The translations under genes were made by a program, and so were the position numbers. The notes beneath the pieces were generated by a model that made no database searches, was not told the DNA's origin, and saw only the letters and a list, made by a program, of their open reading frames with translations. From positions 1 through 64,000 of the forward strand of contig VRUD01000009.1 of NCBI GenBank assembly GCA_019456305.1: 64,000 bases of DNA. The letters are read 5' to 3'. Below, in pieces: positions 51,997 through 61,486 of the stretch; within the stretch, counting starts at the first letter, position 1, and the number at the start of each line of letters is the position of its first letter. This stretch comes from Cytophagales bacterium. Lineage in GTDB: Bacteria; Bacteroidota; Bacteroidia; Cytophagales; VRUD01.

Positions 51997-53760
51997 TTAA
52001 TCAATTTTCAATTCAAAAGCCATCCTTGCCTGCACACCCTCCATCTTTTGCAGCTCTTTAAGAGATTTAACATAGGGATATAGATCGCCCAACTGTTGCT
52101 GAAGTATCCTGATGCTGGTTTCGTCTTTCAACTCACTTAACAACTGCTCAAAAAACTTTTTCTTTAAAGGTAGGTATTTGATCTTATAATCATCTTCAAT
52201 ATCAGCAGCTTTTGCAGCAATTTTAATCGCATCATCCAGGCCCCCAAGCACATCTACCAACCCGTTATTAAGCGCCTCAACACCAGACCATACTCTGCCT
52301 CCAGCCAGCTTTTTTAAGCTATCTACGCTAAGCCCCCTGCCTTGTGCTGCCTTTGAAGTAAAATCTTCATAAATTCTATTCACTTCTTCTTGAATTATCG
52401 CTCTTTCCAAATCTGTTACAGGCCTGGAAAATGTACCAATATCCGAGAAATCTCCTGTTTTCACCCCGTCAACCGTGATGCCTAATTTATTCTTTAAGAA
52501 ATTTTTTCCATTAAACCATAACCCGAAAACCCCGATTGAACCGGTGATGGTGTTAGGCTGAGCAACAATTGTATCGCATCCCATAGAAATATAATAACCG
52601 CCAGATGCTGCAACGTCAGACATGGATGCTATGATCGGTTTTACTTTATTGGTCAAAACAACTTCTCTCCAGATAATATCAGAAGCTAATGCATCGCCTC
52701 CCGGTGAATTAACCCTTAACACTACTGCCTTAACTTTTTTATCTAACCTGGCTTTTCTGATCTCCCCTGCAATTTTCTCACTCCCGATCACATCATCATC
52801 ACCTTTTCCATGCTCAATAGACCCCGAAGCAAAGATCACTGCTATTTTATTCTTAGAACTTACTACCTTGATGACTTTCTCTGCCGATTCATATTTTTTT
52901 AGTGATACAAATTTAACCTTCTCATTCTTTTCCAATCCCAGGTCTTTTTTGATATAATCTAAAACTTCATCGTAATATGCTATATCCGTGATCAAACCTA
53001 ATTCCAAAGCGTCATCAGCGCTATGAATGAGCATTGCATCTGAAATATTCTCTAATGTTGACAATTTTATACTCCTGGATTCTGAAACATTCTTAAGATA
53101 ATGGTCATACAAAGAGTTCAAAAATGACGTGACCTGAATTCTGTTTGCTTCGCTCATATTCTCCCGGATCAATGGCTCAACCGCACTCTTATATTCGCCT
53201 ACTCTAAAAATTTCGGGCTCTATCTCAAGTTTCTCAAGTGTACCTTTTAAAAACCATAGCTCTGCATTCAACCCATTGAATTCTAATATTCCTACCGGAT
53301 TCAGGAATATTTTGTCAGCAACAGATGCCAAATAATAAGCGCTCTCCGAATATACTTCGCCATAAGCTGTGATAAACTTTCCTGATGATTTAAAATCCAG
53401 CAGGGCATTCCTGATCTCCTCCAAAGAGGCAAAGCCTGCAGGCACACTTTTTAATTCTAAATAAATACCCTTTATTTTGTCATCCAATTTTGCGTTGGCC
53501 AGCGCTTCTGTTAATTCACGTAAGCCAATCCCCCCCGGAGATGATTTAAAGGGCAGATCAAGATCAGAAAAAGGATCGTCAATATCCCTTTCAACAATTG
53601 GTTTGTTCAACTTTAGCTTCAGTACTGAATTCTCAGAAATTTTCGCCTCCTTTTTTGAAGATACTATGGCGCCAATAGCAATCAAGATCAAAAAAGAAAT
53701 GATGGTAAATATCAATAAACCAACAAAGGTTGCGAGGACGTATTTAAAAAATTGTTTCAT
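51997..53760 (-). CDS. sppA: Signal peptide peptidase SppA, 67K type
   Basis: 587 residues. One N-terminal membrane helix (8-31) and two tandem peptidase-S49 domains. The catalytic dyad is K191 in the first domain (VGEYKSAVEPL) and S386 in the second (SDVAASGGYYI), as in E. coli SppA. It degrades signal peptides in the inner membrane with its active site outside the cytoplasm. The GC-poor gap before it (about 51936-51994) holds a small inverted repeat that may terminate the facing gene. Confidence 0.95.
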   Translation of the reverse strand: MKQFFKYVLATFVGLLIFTIISFLILIAIGAIVSSKKEAKISENSVLKLKLNKPIVERDIDDPFSDLDLPFKSSPGGIGLRELTEALANAKLDDKIKGIYLELKSVPAGFASLEEIRNALLDFKSSGKFITAYGEVYSESAYYLASVADKIFLNPVGILEFNGLNAELWFLKGTLEKLEIEPEIFRVGEYKSAVEPLIRENMSEANRIQVTSFLNSLYDHYLKNVSESRSIKLSTLENISDAMLIHSADDALELGLITDIAYYDEVLDYIKKDLGLEKNEKVKFVSLKKYESAEKVIKVVSSKNKIAVIFASGSIEHGKGDDDVIGSEKIAGEIRKARLDKKVKAVVLRVNSPGGDALASDIIWREVVLTNKVKPIIASMSDVAASGGYYISMGCDTIVAQPNTITGSIGVFGLWFNGKNFLKNKLGITVDGVKTGDFSDIGTFSRPVTDLERAIIQEEVNRIYEDFTSKAAQGRGLSVDSLKKLAGGRVWSGVEALNNGLVDVLGGLDDAIKIAAKAADIEDDYKIKYLPLKKKFFEQLLSELKDETSIRILQQQLGDLYPYVKSLKELQKMEGVQARMAFELKID

Positions 53761-53880
53761 TTGCGAAATAATTAGGTTGTGTTTTTAATATCAATTATCA
53801 ACGGGGCAATATTACAAAATTATAATTATATTGTTTTAAATGCACCTATTTTCTGTTATTATTTTTAATTTTAGATTTAT

Positions 53881-54519
53881 TCATTCGGAATATTTCCCGG
53901 AATTGTATTCGCTGTGTCTTTTTGTAATGCTTGTAGATTTATTCTTTTTCCTTTTGAAACGCTTCAGTATCACACTTTTAATCCAATATATTTCTTTACC
54001 CGGCTTTATTTTTAGCTCTTTGAACATGACTAATTCTATTGCCAATGCTAAAAGATAACCGATTACAATGGACGATAAAACAATACAAAGCACCCAAAAA
54101 ATAGTAGTATTGATCTTTTCTATAACAAGAAATGAGAGAGATACACAACTAAAAGCCATAAAAAATCGCAGAACCATTGACATTTTAATTTCAAACGCTA
54201 CAAAATGAGCTTCCATGTTTTCTGAAAACTCTTCAAACATGTCCTGTATATTTTGAAATGAAGCATACATTTCTTCCCATTGCTTATCAAGGTCTTTAAA
54301 TATATCATCCGATACATAACCACTGTCGTACTGGCTGCGGGCATTGGTTAAAACGTGGTATGCTTCGCTGATTTTCTTGAATTTTTCTTCCGCTTCTTTC
54401 TTTTTGGGATGCGGCACTACATCAGGATGCCATTGTTTGGCAAGTTTATAATAGGCTTTTTTTATTTCCTGCTTACCGGCATCATGGTCTACGCCAAGTA
54501 TTTCGTAATAATTTTTCAT
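53881..54519 (-). CDS. J-domain protein with membrane segments
   Basis: 212 residues from [16 protein letters not shown]. An N-terminal J domain has the essential HPD (31-33), which stimulates the ATPase of DnaK. Two hydrophobic segments ([16 protein letters not shown] and [20 protein letters not shown]) follow, then a basic tail. The protein probably recruits DnaK to the membrane. The alternative start at 54588 lies in a GCCGACTG repeat and is rejected. Confidence 0.88.
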   Translation of the reverse strand: MKNYYEILGVDHDAGKQEIKKAYYKLAKQWHPDVVPHPKKKEAEEKFKKISEAYHVLTNARSQYDSGYVSDDIFKDLDKQWEEMYASFQNIQDMFEEFSENMEAHFVAFEIKMSMVLRFFMAFSCVSLSFLVIEKINTTIFWVLCIVLSSIVIGYLLALAIELVMFKELKIKPGKEIYWIKSVILKRFKRKKNKSTSITKRHSEYNSGKYSE

Positions 54520-54616
54520 TTTTCTATTGTTATTTTCTTTTTTGCCGACTGTGGACTGCCGACTGATTAGTGGCACAGAATCCCGCACATTTCATGCCCC
54601 TGACCGTTATTTTCCA

Positions 54617-56098
54617 TCAAAACGACCACCTTACCAGCCCTGCATTCAGTGATAGCGTAGGACGATTTTGCTTAAAAAAAGTAATAATATCAGTGGAGGA
54701 GACTGAGAGTTCATAGTTTTGGTTTTTGCCCAAAATTAAAGTAATTCCAACAGGCAGGTTTGCTCCGAAATTTCCACCCAGCATGTAGCCTGTGTATATA
54801 CGCAACCCCTTGGTTAATATAAAATCGCCCCCTATTGAAAAAACAGGTTTCTGGTAATTGCCCGGCACATCATTTAAAGGAACGACCAGGTCCAGACCTA
54901 TCATTGCCTTGTCTTGTAATTTATGACTAACGCCTAACCTGAATACGGCAGGCAAAACCTGTTTCTTCTTTGGCAGCGGTGATCCTACAAATATTCCGGA
55001 ATCACCGGTTATTTTTTCTATTTCCGAGAAAATGTCAAAGCTGTTAAACCCATCACTTTTCAGGGTATCTAATGGGGTATCTTTTATTTCAAAAACGTTT
55101 TTTTTCCAGGTGATAAAGCCTGAATTCGATATGGCTGCTGCAAATTTGTATTTTTCTTTGAATACTAAGCTCAGTCCCAGGTCTGTTCCAAGCCCCCACC
55201 CTACGGCCTTCGGTATCCCCTTCTCCTGTATTGGAAGAGCAGCATTTCTATTGACTTCTCCATAATCTATAGGAACCCGTGGTGTAACGGCAGAATATGC
55301 CACCAATCCTCCATCTACCACGTTTATTTCAGCAATAGCAATACCTTGTAAATATTTTATGCCAATGCCGCCATAGAGAGAGAGTTCTCTGATTTCATCG
55401 TAGAATATTTTTCTGCCATAGCTGAGATTATATTCCCTGTACCAGGCGAGCGTAACCCTGGTGCCGTCAAATATTTGAGATAATAATAGCGGATTGCCTG
55501 AAACTCCCATAACCACAGAGTCTGGATTTGCTATTTGGAACCCTGCTGAATCAAACTTCTTATCAAAATAATCAGAATTATTATATTGAGCATTATAACC
55601 CCTAAAAAAGATCTCTGAAGTTAATGCATTAAACTTAGAATACCACTGAATTCGCTCACGGATCCCAAAAGCAAAACCACCCACATCAGGAGCTTCATCT
55701 TTACCAGGGATGTATAATGACAGAGCAACAGGAGCAAAGCCAATGTTTAAAGCAACTCCGGCATCTGTAAAATCCCTGCTCGCCTCTATTTTTTGCTGAG
55801 TTGTAAGCGTATCGGCATTTCTTAAGCTTTTTCTTAGTTCCTTTTTTGTAAGTGCATCAGAATGGACTGCAAAGCTCAGCTCCCCAAACCCTAATGTAAA
55901 GTGGTAGTGCTCATATTCTATACCCAGGTTGGCAGGGTTTATGCCAATAGCATGATAATCGGGCGTAAAGGTAGTGCCTATGCCTGCTCTTCCGGTTGCC
56001 GTGAAGACACTTAATTCTGACTGGGCTTTTAATTGAAAATTTATAAGGACGGTCATCAATAAAATCTTTGGAAATATATACATGCCGATTTGTTTCAT
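54617..56098 (-). CDS. DUF5723 family outer-membrane beta-barrel protein
   Basis: 493 residues from MKQIGMYIFPKILLM. A signal peptide ending LKAQ is followed by SVFTATGRAGIGTTFTPDYH and AIGINPANLG, the DUF5723 hallmark, related in plan to FadL/PorV-like barrels. Many alternating hydrophobic strands follow and the protein ends LNAGLVRWSF with an aromatic C-terminus. It is probably an outer-membrane barrel of unknown cargo. The longer start at 56128 lacks support. Confidence 0.85.
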   Translation of the reverse strand: MKQIGMYIFPKILLMTVLINFQLKAQSELSVFTATGRAGIGTTFTPDYHAIGINPANLGIEYEHYHFTLGFGELSFAVHSDALTKKELRKSLRNADTLTTQQKIEASRDFTDAGVALNIGFAPVALSLYIPGKDEAPDVGGFAFGIRERIQWYSKFNALTSEIFFRGYNAQYNNSDYFDKKFDSAGFQIANPDSVVMGVSGNPLLLSQIFDGTRVTLAWYREYNLSYGRKIFYDEIRELSLYGGIGIKYLQGIAIAEINVVDGGLVAYSAVTPRVPIDYGEVNRNAALPIQEKGIPKAVGWGLGTDLGLSLVFKEKYKFAAAISNSGFITWKKNVFEIKDTPLDTLKSDGFNSFDIFSEIEKITGDSGIFVGSPLPKKKQVLPAVFRLGVSHKLQDKAMIGLDLVVPLNDVPGNYQKPVFSIGGDFILTKGLRIYTGYMLGGNFGANLPVGITLILGKNQNYELSVSSTDIITFFKQNRPTLSLNAGLVRWSF

Positions 56099-56214
56099 TG
56101 TGAAAATAAATTTGTATGGAATTTGCAATTAAGTAAAAAAATATTGAATATTGGGCTTTAATATATAGATTAACTTTTGATATTTATAAAACTATTGTAT
56201 TTAAAATCATAAAA

Positions 56215-56727
56215 ATGAAAAAACTAACTTTACTCCTTCTGAGCCTGCAAACCTGCACGGTTGACGGCTTCACACAACCCGTCAAGGACTGCGCTGTGAA
56301 AATCGGATCAAACTATTACATCAATTGCAAACACATTATCGTGTTTCAGCAGCAGGACGTGCTGACTGTAACAGACACGAAAGGCAATTCAATAAAAATA
56401 AACTTTGACATCTTCTCACCTAACGGCAAAAAAGTAGCAGCCGTAAAAGACGGACAACTGGTCGAAGGCAATAAAGACCTGTACGACATAAAATCATCTG
56501 ACAAGGAATACACCTTTATGGAGAAATCCACCAACCGGATCATCTGCTATGTAAAGAGAACTTTCAACAAAGAAAAGAACCGCTGCGAGCTGCAAATATG
56601 GGCCGATATGTATATGCCAAGCGGTTTCTACTTCCAATGCACACCGGAGACGACCAATGTTCCCCTTTTAAATATGATGAAAGGCTCAACTTTCACAGGC
56701 GCGGAATCAGCCATAATCTTAAATTGA
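56215..56727 (+). CDS. Secreted protein of unknown function
   Basis: 170 residues with a signal peptide (1-20). The mature part has an alternating beta pattern (YYINCKHIIVFQQQDVLTVT) with several Cys, perhaps disulfide-linked (C27, C38 and later ones). I recognise no family. It precedes the trypsin-like protease by 37 bp on the same strand. Both genes use more C-ending codons (TTC, AAC, ATC, GAC) than their neighbours, so they may have arrived together. Confidence 0.75.
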   Translation: MKKLTLLLLSLQTCTVDGFTQPVKDCAVKIGSNYYINCKHIIVFQQQDVLTVTDTKGNSIKINFDIFSPNGKKVAAVKDGQLVEGNKDLYDIKSSDKEYTFMEKSTNRIICYVKRTFNKEKNRCELQIWADMYMPSGFYFQCTPETTNVPLLNMMKGSTFTGAESAIILN

Positions 56728-56764
56728 AAACCGTTATCTTACACCGAAATACCCACGAACATAA

Positions 56765-58096
56765 ATGAATCTCCGCACAATAACAATAGCAGCTACCTTG
56801 CTTTTCATTCTGTGCTGCCCTGTCTTCGGGCAATTCAAAAAGGCTGAAAAAATATACAAGAAAATAAACGATGGTGTAGTCCGTATATACACCTATCACC
56901 AAAACAACACACTGCATGGACAAGCCAGCGGAGTAATCATCAAGAAAAAAAACTGGATAGTTACCAACTACCACATCCTGGGAGATGCTGAAGTAATCTA
57001 TGCTGAACACGAAGGTAAATCCGTCAAACTTGACAGCGTAATAGCGATGGACCCTGACAAGGACATACTTGTTCTGCAAATGTCAAAACCTGATGACGCA
57101 AATCAATATAAGTCCATCCCCAACATTCGTATCGGCAATAGCAACGACCTTAAAGTAGGCCAAAAGATTTATGCGATTGGCAGCCCTTACGGCTTTGAAA
57201 ATACAATTACAGAAGGTATCATTAGCGGCTTCAGAACTTCTTTTGACAGTAAGCAAAACTTCATCCAGATTTCAGCGCCCATTTCATCGGGCTCCAGCGG
57301 AGGGGCGGTCGTAAACATCAAAGGAGAACTCATCGGAATAAGCACGCTGATCATTAAAGGCGAAACTGCCCAAAACCTCAATTTCGCCATCTTTATCAAT
57401 GACGTACTTGAGGCTGCCAACAAGAGTGCGAAAAAACCAACAACAGATTCAAAGGTATCTTTGGTCAATTATTACTACCAAAGGGGCTACAATGAATACC
57501 TTTCCAAAAACTACTTGTCAGCCATTTTCAATTACAAGATGGCATTAAAATCAAAAGACGAAAGAGGATCTGCCACGCTGTTTTGCAATATTGGTATTGC
57601 CTATCATAAATTAGATTTTCTTGACTCAGCGATCACTTGGTACAACAAATCACTTACAGTTGCCGAAGGTGCAGACGCTTATGTGGGCCTTGGCAGCGTA
57701 TATTATGAGCAAAACGACTTTGATAAAGCGATTTACTATTACAAAAAAGCAATTGAGACGGTTTCTGATTTTTATGAGGCTTATATAGGCCTTGGACTGG
57801 TTTACTACACCAAGGGCGATTATTTAGACGCACTTTTTTACCTAAAAAAAGTAATAGAACTAAATGTAAAAAGCCCGAAAGCATATATGCTTATCGGACA
57901 CATTTCATATACTTCATCACAATTTGACGATGCAATTTCTTTTTATAAGCGGGCAATAAAAGCAAAACCAGACTATGCAGAAGCATACCTGTCATTAGCA
58001 AATGCATACATCAAAATAGGCAGCATGGAAAAAGCAATCGAATTCCAGCAGAAGGCGTACCAGCTAAAGCCAGAACTAAGAAATTCAAAAAACTGA
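56765..58096 (+). CDS. Trypsin-like serine protease with C-terminal TPRs
   Basis: 443 residues. Signal peptide (1-22). HtrA-type protease domain with the triad H70 (VTNYHILG), D100 (DPDKDILVL) and S178 (SSGSSGGAV), followed by five to six TPR units from about residue 222 (YNEYLSKNYLSAIFNYKMAL). There is no PDZ domain, unlike DegP. The TPRs may bring a partner to the protease. It is probably periplasmic and cotranscribed with the preceding gene. Confidence 0.92.
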   Translation: MNLRTITIAATLLFILCCPVFGQFKKAEKIYKKINDGVVRIYTYHQNNTLHGQASGVIIKKKNWIVTNYHILGDAEVIYAEHEGKSVKLDSVIAMDPDKDILVLQMSKPDDANQYKSIPNIRIGNSNDLKVGQKIYAIGSPYGFENTITEGIISGFRTSFDSKQNFIQISAPISSGSSGGAVVNIKGELIGISTLIIKGETAQNLNFAIFINDVLEAANKSAKKPTTDSKVSLVNYYYQRGYNEYLSKNYLSAIFNYKMALKSKDERGSATLFCNIGIAYHKLDFLDSAITWYNKSLTVAEGADAYVGLGSVYYEQNDFDKAIYYYKKAIETVSDFYEAYIGLGLVYYTKGDYLDALFYLKKVIELNVKSPKAYMLIGHISYTSSQFDDAISFYKRAIKAKPDYAEAYLSLANAYIKIGSMEKAIEFQQKAYQLKPELRNSKN

Positions 58097-58169
58097 TAGA
58101 GCGTGGCAGATTGAGGAGACGAGGGGCGAGGTGCAAGGGATGCTCTCGTCACTCGTCTCCCGAAAGTTA

Positions 58170-58643
58170 TCAAACATCTTCCATCTTCTTAACCTTTTCC
58201 CACACCAACTCTGCTTCAAACCCCCTTGAAATAGCAAACCTGACGAGCTTATTTAGCATGGGGTATGCTCCAGGCTCTTTTTCTTTTTTCTTATCAATTA
58301 ATTCAGCTAAAGCGTTTAGATATTCCTTTTCATCTATATGTTTCAAGCCTTTATTTATCAGTTCACTGGAAATTCCCTTCAGCTTTAAGCCATTCTCTAT
58401 CTTGATCTTCCCCCACTTATTTAACCTGAATTTATCATTGACATAAGCTTTGACAAAGCGCTTTTCATTAATAAAATCGTCTTTAACCAACCCATCAATA
58501 ATTTCTTCTACCTGACTGTTTTGAAGGCCAAACAAATAAAGCTTATCCCTTGCTTCTTGTTTGGTATGTTCTCTGCGAGCGCACCAGGCGGTAATTTTAA
58601 GAAGTGCCTGTTTTTTATTATAAACTTTAACTTTATTTGTCAT
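58170..58643 (-). CDS. recX: Regulatory protein RecX
   Basis: 157 residues with the three-helix repeats of RecX: ITAWCARREHTKQEARDKLY, then DGLVKDDFINEKRFVKAYVN and the LKLKGISSELINKGL segment. RecX binds RecA filaments and limits recombination. recA is not in the window. A MITE-like element lies 11 bp upstream of the start, between this gene and the divergent transporter. Confidence 0.92.
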   Translation of the reverse strand: MTNKVKVYNKKQALLKITAWCARREHTKQEARDKLYLFGLQNSQVEEIIDGLVKDDFINEKRFVKAYVNDKFRLNKWGKIKIENGLKLKGISSELINKGLKHIDEKEYLNALAELIDKKKEKEPGAYPMLNKLVRFAISRGFEAELVWEKVKKMEDV

Positions 58644-58654
58644 TAAAATAATTT

Positions 58655-58765
58655 AACGCTAATATACTATACATGCTGAAAACCCGCAGAAATTTAATGC
58701 TAATATACTGGTAATGCGCCTTTTGTTTAATTAGTATCATTAGTATAAATTAGTATATTAGTGTT
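58655..58765. mobile_element. AT-rich MITE-like element, divergent copy 3
   Basis: AACGCTAATATACTA (58655-58669) pairs with TAGTATATTAGTGTT (58751-58765) with one mismatch. The arms share TTAGTATCATTAGTATAAAT with copies 1 and 2, but the centre differs. It fills the gap between recX and the MFS gene, so it contains both promoters or replaces them. Confidence 0.7.
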
Positions 58766-58777
58766 TTATTATTCGTA

Positions 58778-60040
58778 TTGAAAAATAAACGCGCCATCAT
58801 CCTATTATTCATAGCCAATGCAATTTCGGGTTTTGCCCAGGGAATTTCAATGCTGGCTATACCATGGCATTTTGCAATCCAGGGGCAATCTTCAAAATTT
58901 AATTACATATATGCAGCCGTAACGTTTCTTACTTTATTCTGGAGCTTATATGCAGGTACAATAGTAGACAGGTTTAACAGAAAGAACGTATTTTTATCCA
59001 CAAACGCACTTGGCTTTGTCATTTTAACAAGCATTGCCGCATTTGGCTGCATCAATGATTCGGTTCCGGTATCACTCATTGCCCTTGCTTTTATTACTAC
59101 TATCTTTAGCTTTCACATACATTTCCCAAACTTATATGCCTTTGCACAAGAAATTACTGTACCCCGGAATTATAAAAAAATAACTTCTTATATAGAAATT
59201 GTAGGACAATCAACAGCGGTTTTGTCCGGGGCATGTGCGGCAATTTTATTAGAAGGACTGAACTTTAGTAAACAGTTTATATTATTTGGGGAAACATATC
59301 CGGTTTCCTTAGTAATTGAGAAATGGGCCTTGCACCAGGTATTTGCGCTGGATGGTATCACTTATTTAGTTGCTGCCCTGATCATCATCTTTATAAAATA
59401 TATACCATATAGAAAAACAAACATTGAGAAGGGTATCCTCATAAAACGACTCCGTTCGGGTTTTGCTTATTTATGGAAAAATCCTTCGATCTTTATATTT
59501 GGTTTATTTTCATACGCTATTTTTATAGTGCTGTTGATAGAGTTGTTTGCATTATTACCTGCTTATATCAACAATCATTTGGAAGAGGGAGCAGATGTGC
59601 TCGGAATTTCTGACTTGATATACGCAATAGGTGCATTGCTTGCGGGTTTTCTGGTTGGTAAAACCTCCCAAAATATAAACCAGGTCAAATTTGTGATCAT
59701 ACTTATTTTAGCTACCACCATAGCATTATTTCTCCTTTCTGTTACCAGGAATTTATGGGTATTTTACCTGGTTGCGATCATCATGGGCTTTTGCAATTCA
59801 GGTACACGTATCTTCAGAATTACATACCTTTTTAATTATGTACCCAATGAAGTGATCGGCAGGGTCAATAGCATTTTCGGTGTAGCAAATATTATCATCA
59901 GATTCGGCTTTATTTTATTTTTTTCTCACTCCTTTTTTTCTCAGGGATCAAATGTAAGGTTTGGTTATGCTTTTTTAGCCGCCTTTACATTGCTTTCTGC
60001 AATGATATTGATGGGAAAATACAGGAAATTAGTGAACTAA
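58778..60040 (+). CDS. MFS transporter, enterobactin-exporter-like
   Basis: 420 residues, twelve predicted membrane helices, with the MFS_3 (EntS-like) loop YAGTIVDRFNRKNVFL between helices 2 and 3 and a middle loop EKGILIKRLRSGFAYLWKNP. The substrate is unknown. The only suitable start is TTG at 58778, directly followed by KNKRAIILLF. It diverges from recX. Confidence 0.88.
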   Translation: MKNKRAIILLFIANAISGFAQGISMLAIPWHFAIQGQSSKFNYIYAAVTFLTLFWSLYAGTIVDRFNRKNVFLSTNALGFVILTSIAAFGCINDSVPVSLIALAFITTIFSFHIHFPNLYAFAQEITVPRNYKKITSYIEIVGQSTAVLSGACAAILLEGLNFSKQFILFGETYPVSLVIEKWALHQVFALDGITYLVAALIIIFIKYIPYRKTNIEKGILIKRLRSGFAYLWKNPSIFIFGLFSYAIFIVLLIELFALLPAYINNHLEEGADVLGISDLIYAIGALLAGFLVGKTSQNINQVKFVIILILATTIALFLLSVTRNLWVFYLVAIIMGFCNSGTRIFRITYLFNYVPNEVIGRVNSIFGVANIIIRFGFILFFSHSFFSQGSNVRFGYAFLAAFTLLSAMILMGKYRKLVN

Positions 60041-60096
60041 AACGGTAAGTATAAAGTTAGTAGGGATAATTGAAAACGAATTTTTCTGGTTAAACG

Positions 60097-60144
60097 AAAA
60101 GCTGTGCGGAGGGGTTTTGCTCTTTGCAACCGAAGGAACGAGGA
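60097..60144 (+). repeat. 'GTGCGGAGGGG' repeat beside R-M module 3
   Basis: AAAAGCTGTGCGGAGGGGTT continues TTGCTCTTTGCAACCGAAGG and on. It matches 4967-5013 at about six of every seven positions. It lies 100 bp before the first methyltransferase gene of module 3. Candidate -7 box TAAGTTTG at 60233-60240 is 4 bp before that gene's ATG. Confidence 0.7.
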
Positions 60145-60244
60145 TTGCAATGTGCAAAACTGTGGTGGGCAATAATTGTGAAAATGTTGGTAAATACTTC
60201 TTTAAGTTTTAAGATAAACTGAAGTAAAATGTTAAGTTTGCGGC

Positions 60245-61486
60245 ATGAAATCACAGTTTTATTCATCCGCATTGGCAACGGAGGAATTGTTCGGGGAACA
60301 AGTAGAGTTGCTGCCATCAGTGACCGAATTATTTGAGCTGGAACTTGCTCACTTAGAATACAAGGCCATACAAGATAGTGACTTCTTAGATCGGACTGCT
60401 TTTTTTAAGTCGGTCAATGGTAAATCCTCAAAACATTTTCTGTTATGCTCTGAAAAGCCAGATTCTTTTTCAGATGATAGGTCGGCAAAGACAAAAGCAT
60501 ATTTTGAGAACGGCCAGTTTTCTACGGGGTATGCAACTCATGGCTTGTTCCCTTATCGTGGTAAATTTCATCCACAACTGATCAAAGGGTTGTTAAATAT
60601 TCTTGGTGTCAAAAAGGGTGAAACAATTTTGGACCCGATGTGTGGTAGTGGTACAGCAAATATCGAAGCGGCAATGATGGGAATTAATTCTTATGGAATT
60701 GATGTCAGCCCTTTTTGTCAGTTTATGACCCGTACGAAATATGAGGCATTAACAATTGATGTAGAGCAACTGTCCAACTTGAAAAAAGGACACGAAAAGT
60801 TGTTTGATTTTCTAAAAGACAAAAAAAAAGCCACAGAAAAAATAAGCAGTTTAACCTCGAACAAAGCGAAGGTTTACAATCTATCATTACTGGCTTTTTT
60901 GGATGCACTCGGTTATTCTAAACGTGTTACATCGTCTACTCACCAACAACTTTTTGAAAAGGTACTAAAACGGTATGTAAACACAGTTGAGGGATTTTTG
61001 AACAATTCACATTTTGATAATTCCCAATTAGGGTGGGTAGAGGTCTTGCCCAATTCAGAAGCATTGAAGATTGATTTGCCAAATGATTCGATTGATGCCA
61101 TAATCACTTCACCACCATATTCTTTTGCGATTGATTATGCTGCTAACGACCAAGACCAATTGGAATATTTGGGATATGATACTAATGAGTTGAAATCTAG
61201 AATGATTGGGCTAAAGGGAAGATATAAGAGTGACAAATTGGAAAACTATTTTACAGATATGGGAACTTTCTGCTCAGAAGTGGCAATGGTACTAAAGAAA
61301 GGCAAACATTTCGTAATGATAATTGGCTCTAATACCAACCAAACAGGTGGAATTAGGTTGGAGCAAACTGTGATTGACTCGGCAAAAAAGGTCGGGTTAG
61401 AATTGGTTAAAAGTATTATCAAACCAATCAAAGGGATGCGAAATACTATGAAGGATGAATACATTTTATTCTTTGAGCGCAAATGA
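60245..61486 (+). CDS. DNA methyltransferase (SPPY type), module 3
   Basis: 413 residues. SAM motif LDPMCGSGT (129-137) precedes the catalytic ITSPPYSFAI (about 285-294), the gamma/delta order, with a likely recognition region between them. SPPY points to N4-cytosine methylation, less surely. The stop overlaps the endonuclease start by ATGA. It is one of two methyltransferases in the module, as expected for an asymmetric site where each strand needs its own enzyme. Confidence 0.88.
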   Translation: MKSQFYSSALATEELFGEQVELLPSVTELFELELAHLEYKAIQDSDFLDRTAFFKSVNGKSSKHFLLCSEKPDSFSDDRSAKTKAYFENGQFSTGYATHGLFPYRGKFHPQLIKGLLNILGVKKGETILDPMCGSGTANIEAAMMGINSYGIDVSPFCQFMTRTKYEALTIDVEQLSNLKKGHEKLFDFLKDKKKATEKISSLTSNKAKVYNLSLLAFLDALGYSKRVTSSTHQQLFEKVLKRYVNTVEGFLNNSHFDNSQLGWVEVLPNSEALKIDLPNDSIDAIITSPPYSFAIDYAANDQDQLEYLGYDTNELKSRMIGLKGRYKSDKLENYFTDMGTFCSEVAMVLKKGKHFVMIIGSNTNQTGGIRLEQTVIDSAKKVGLELVKSIIKPIKGMRNTMKDEYILFFERK

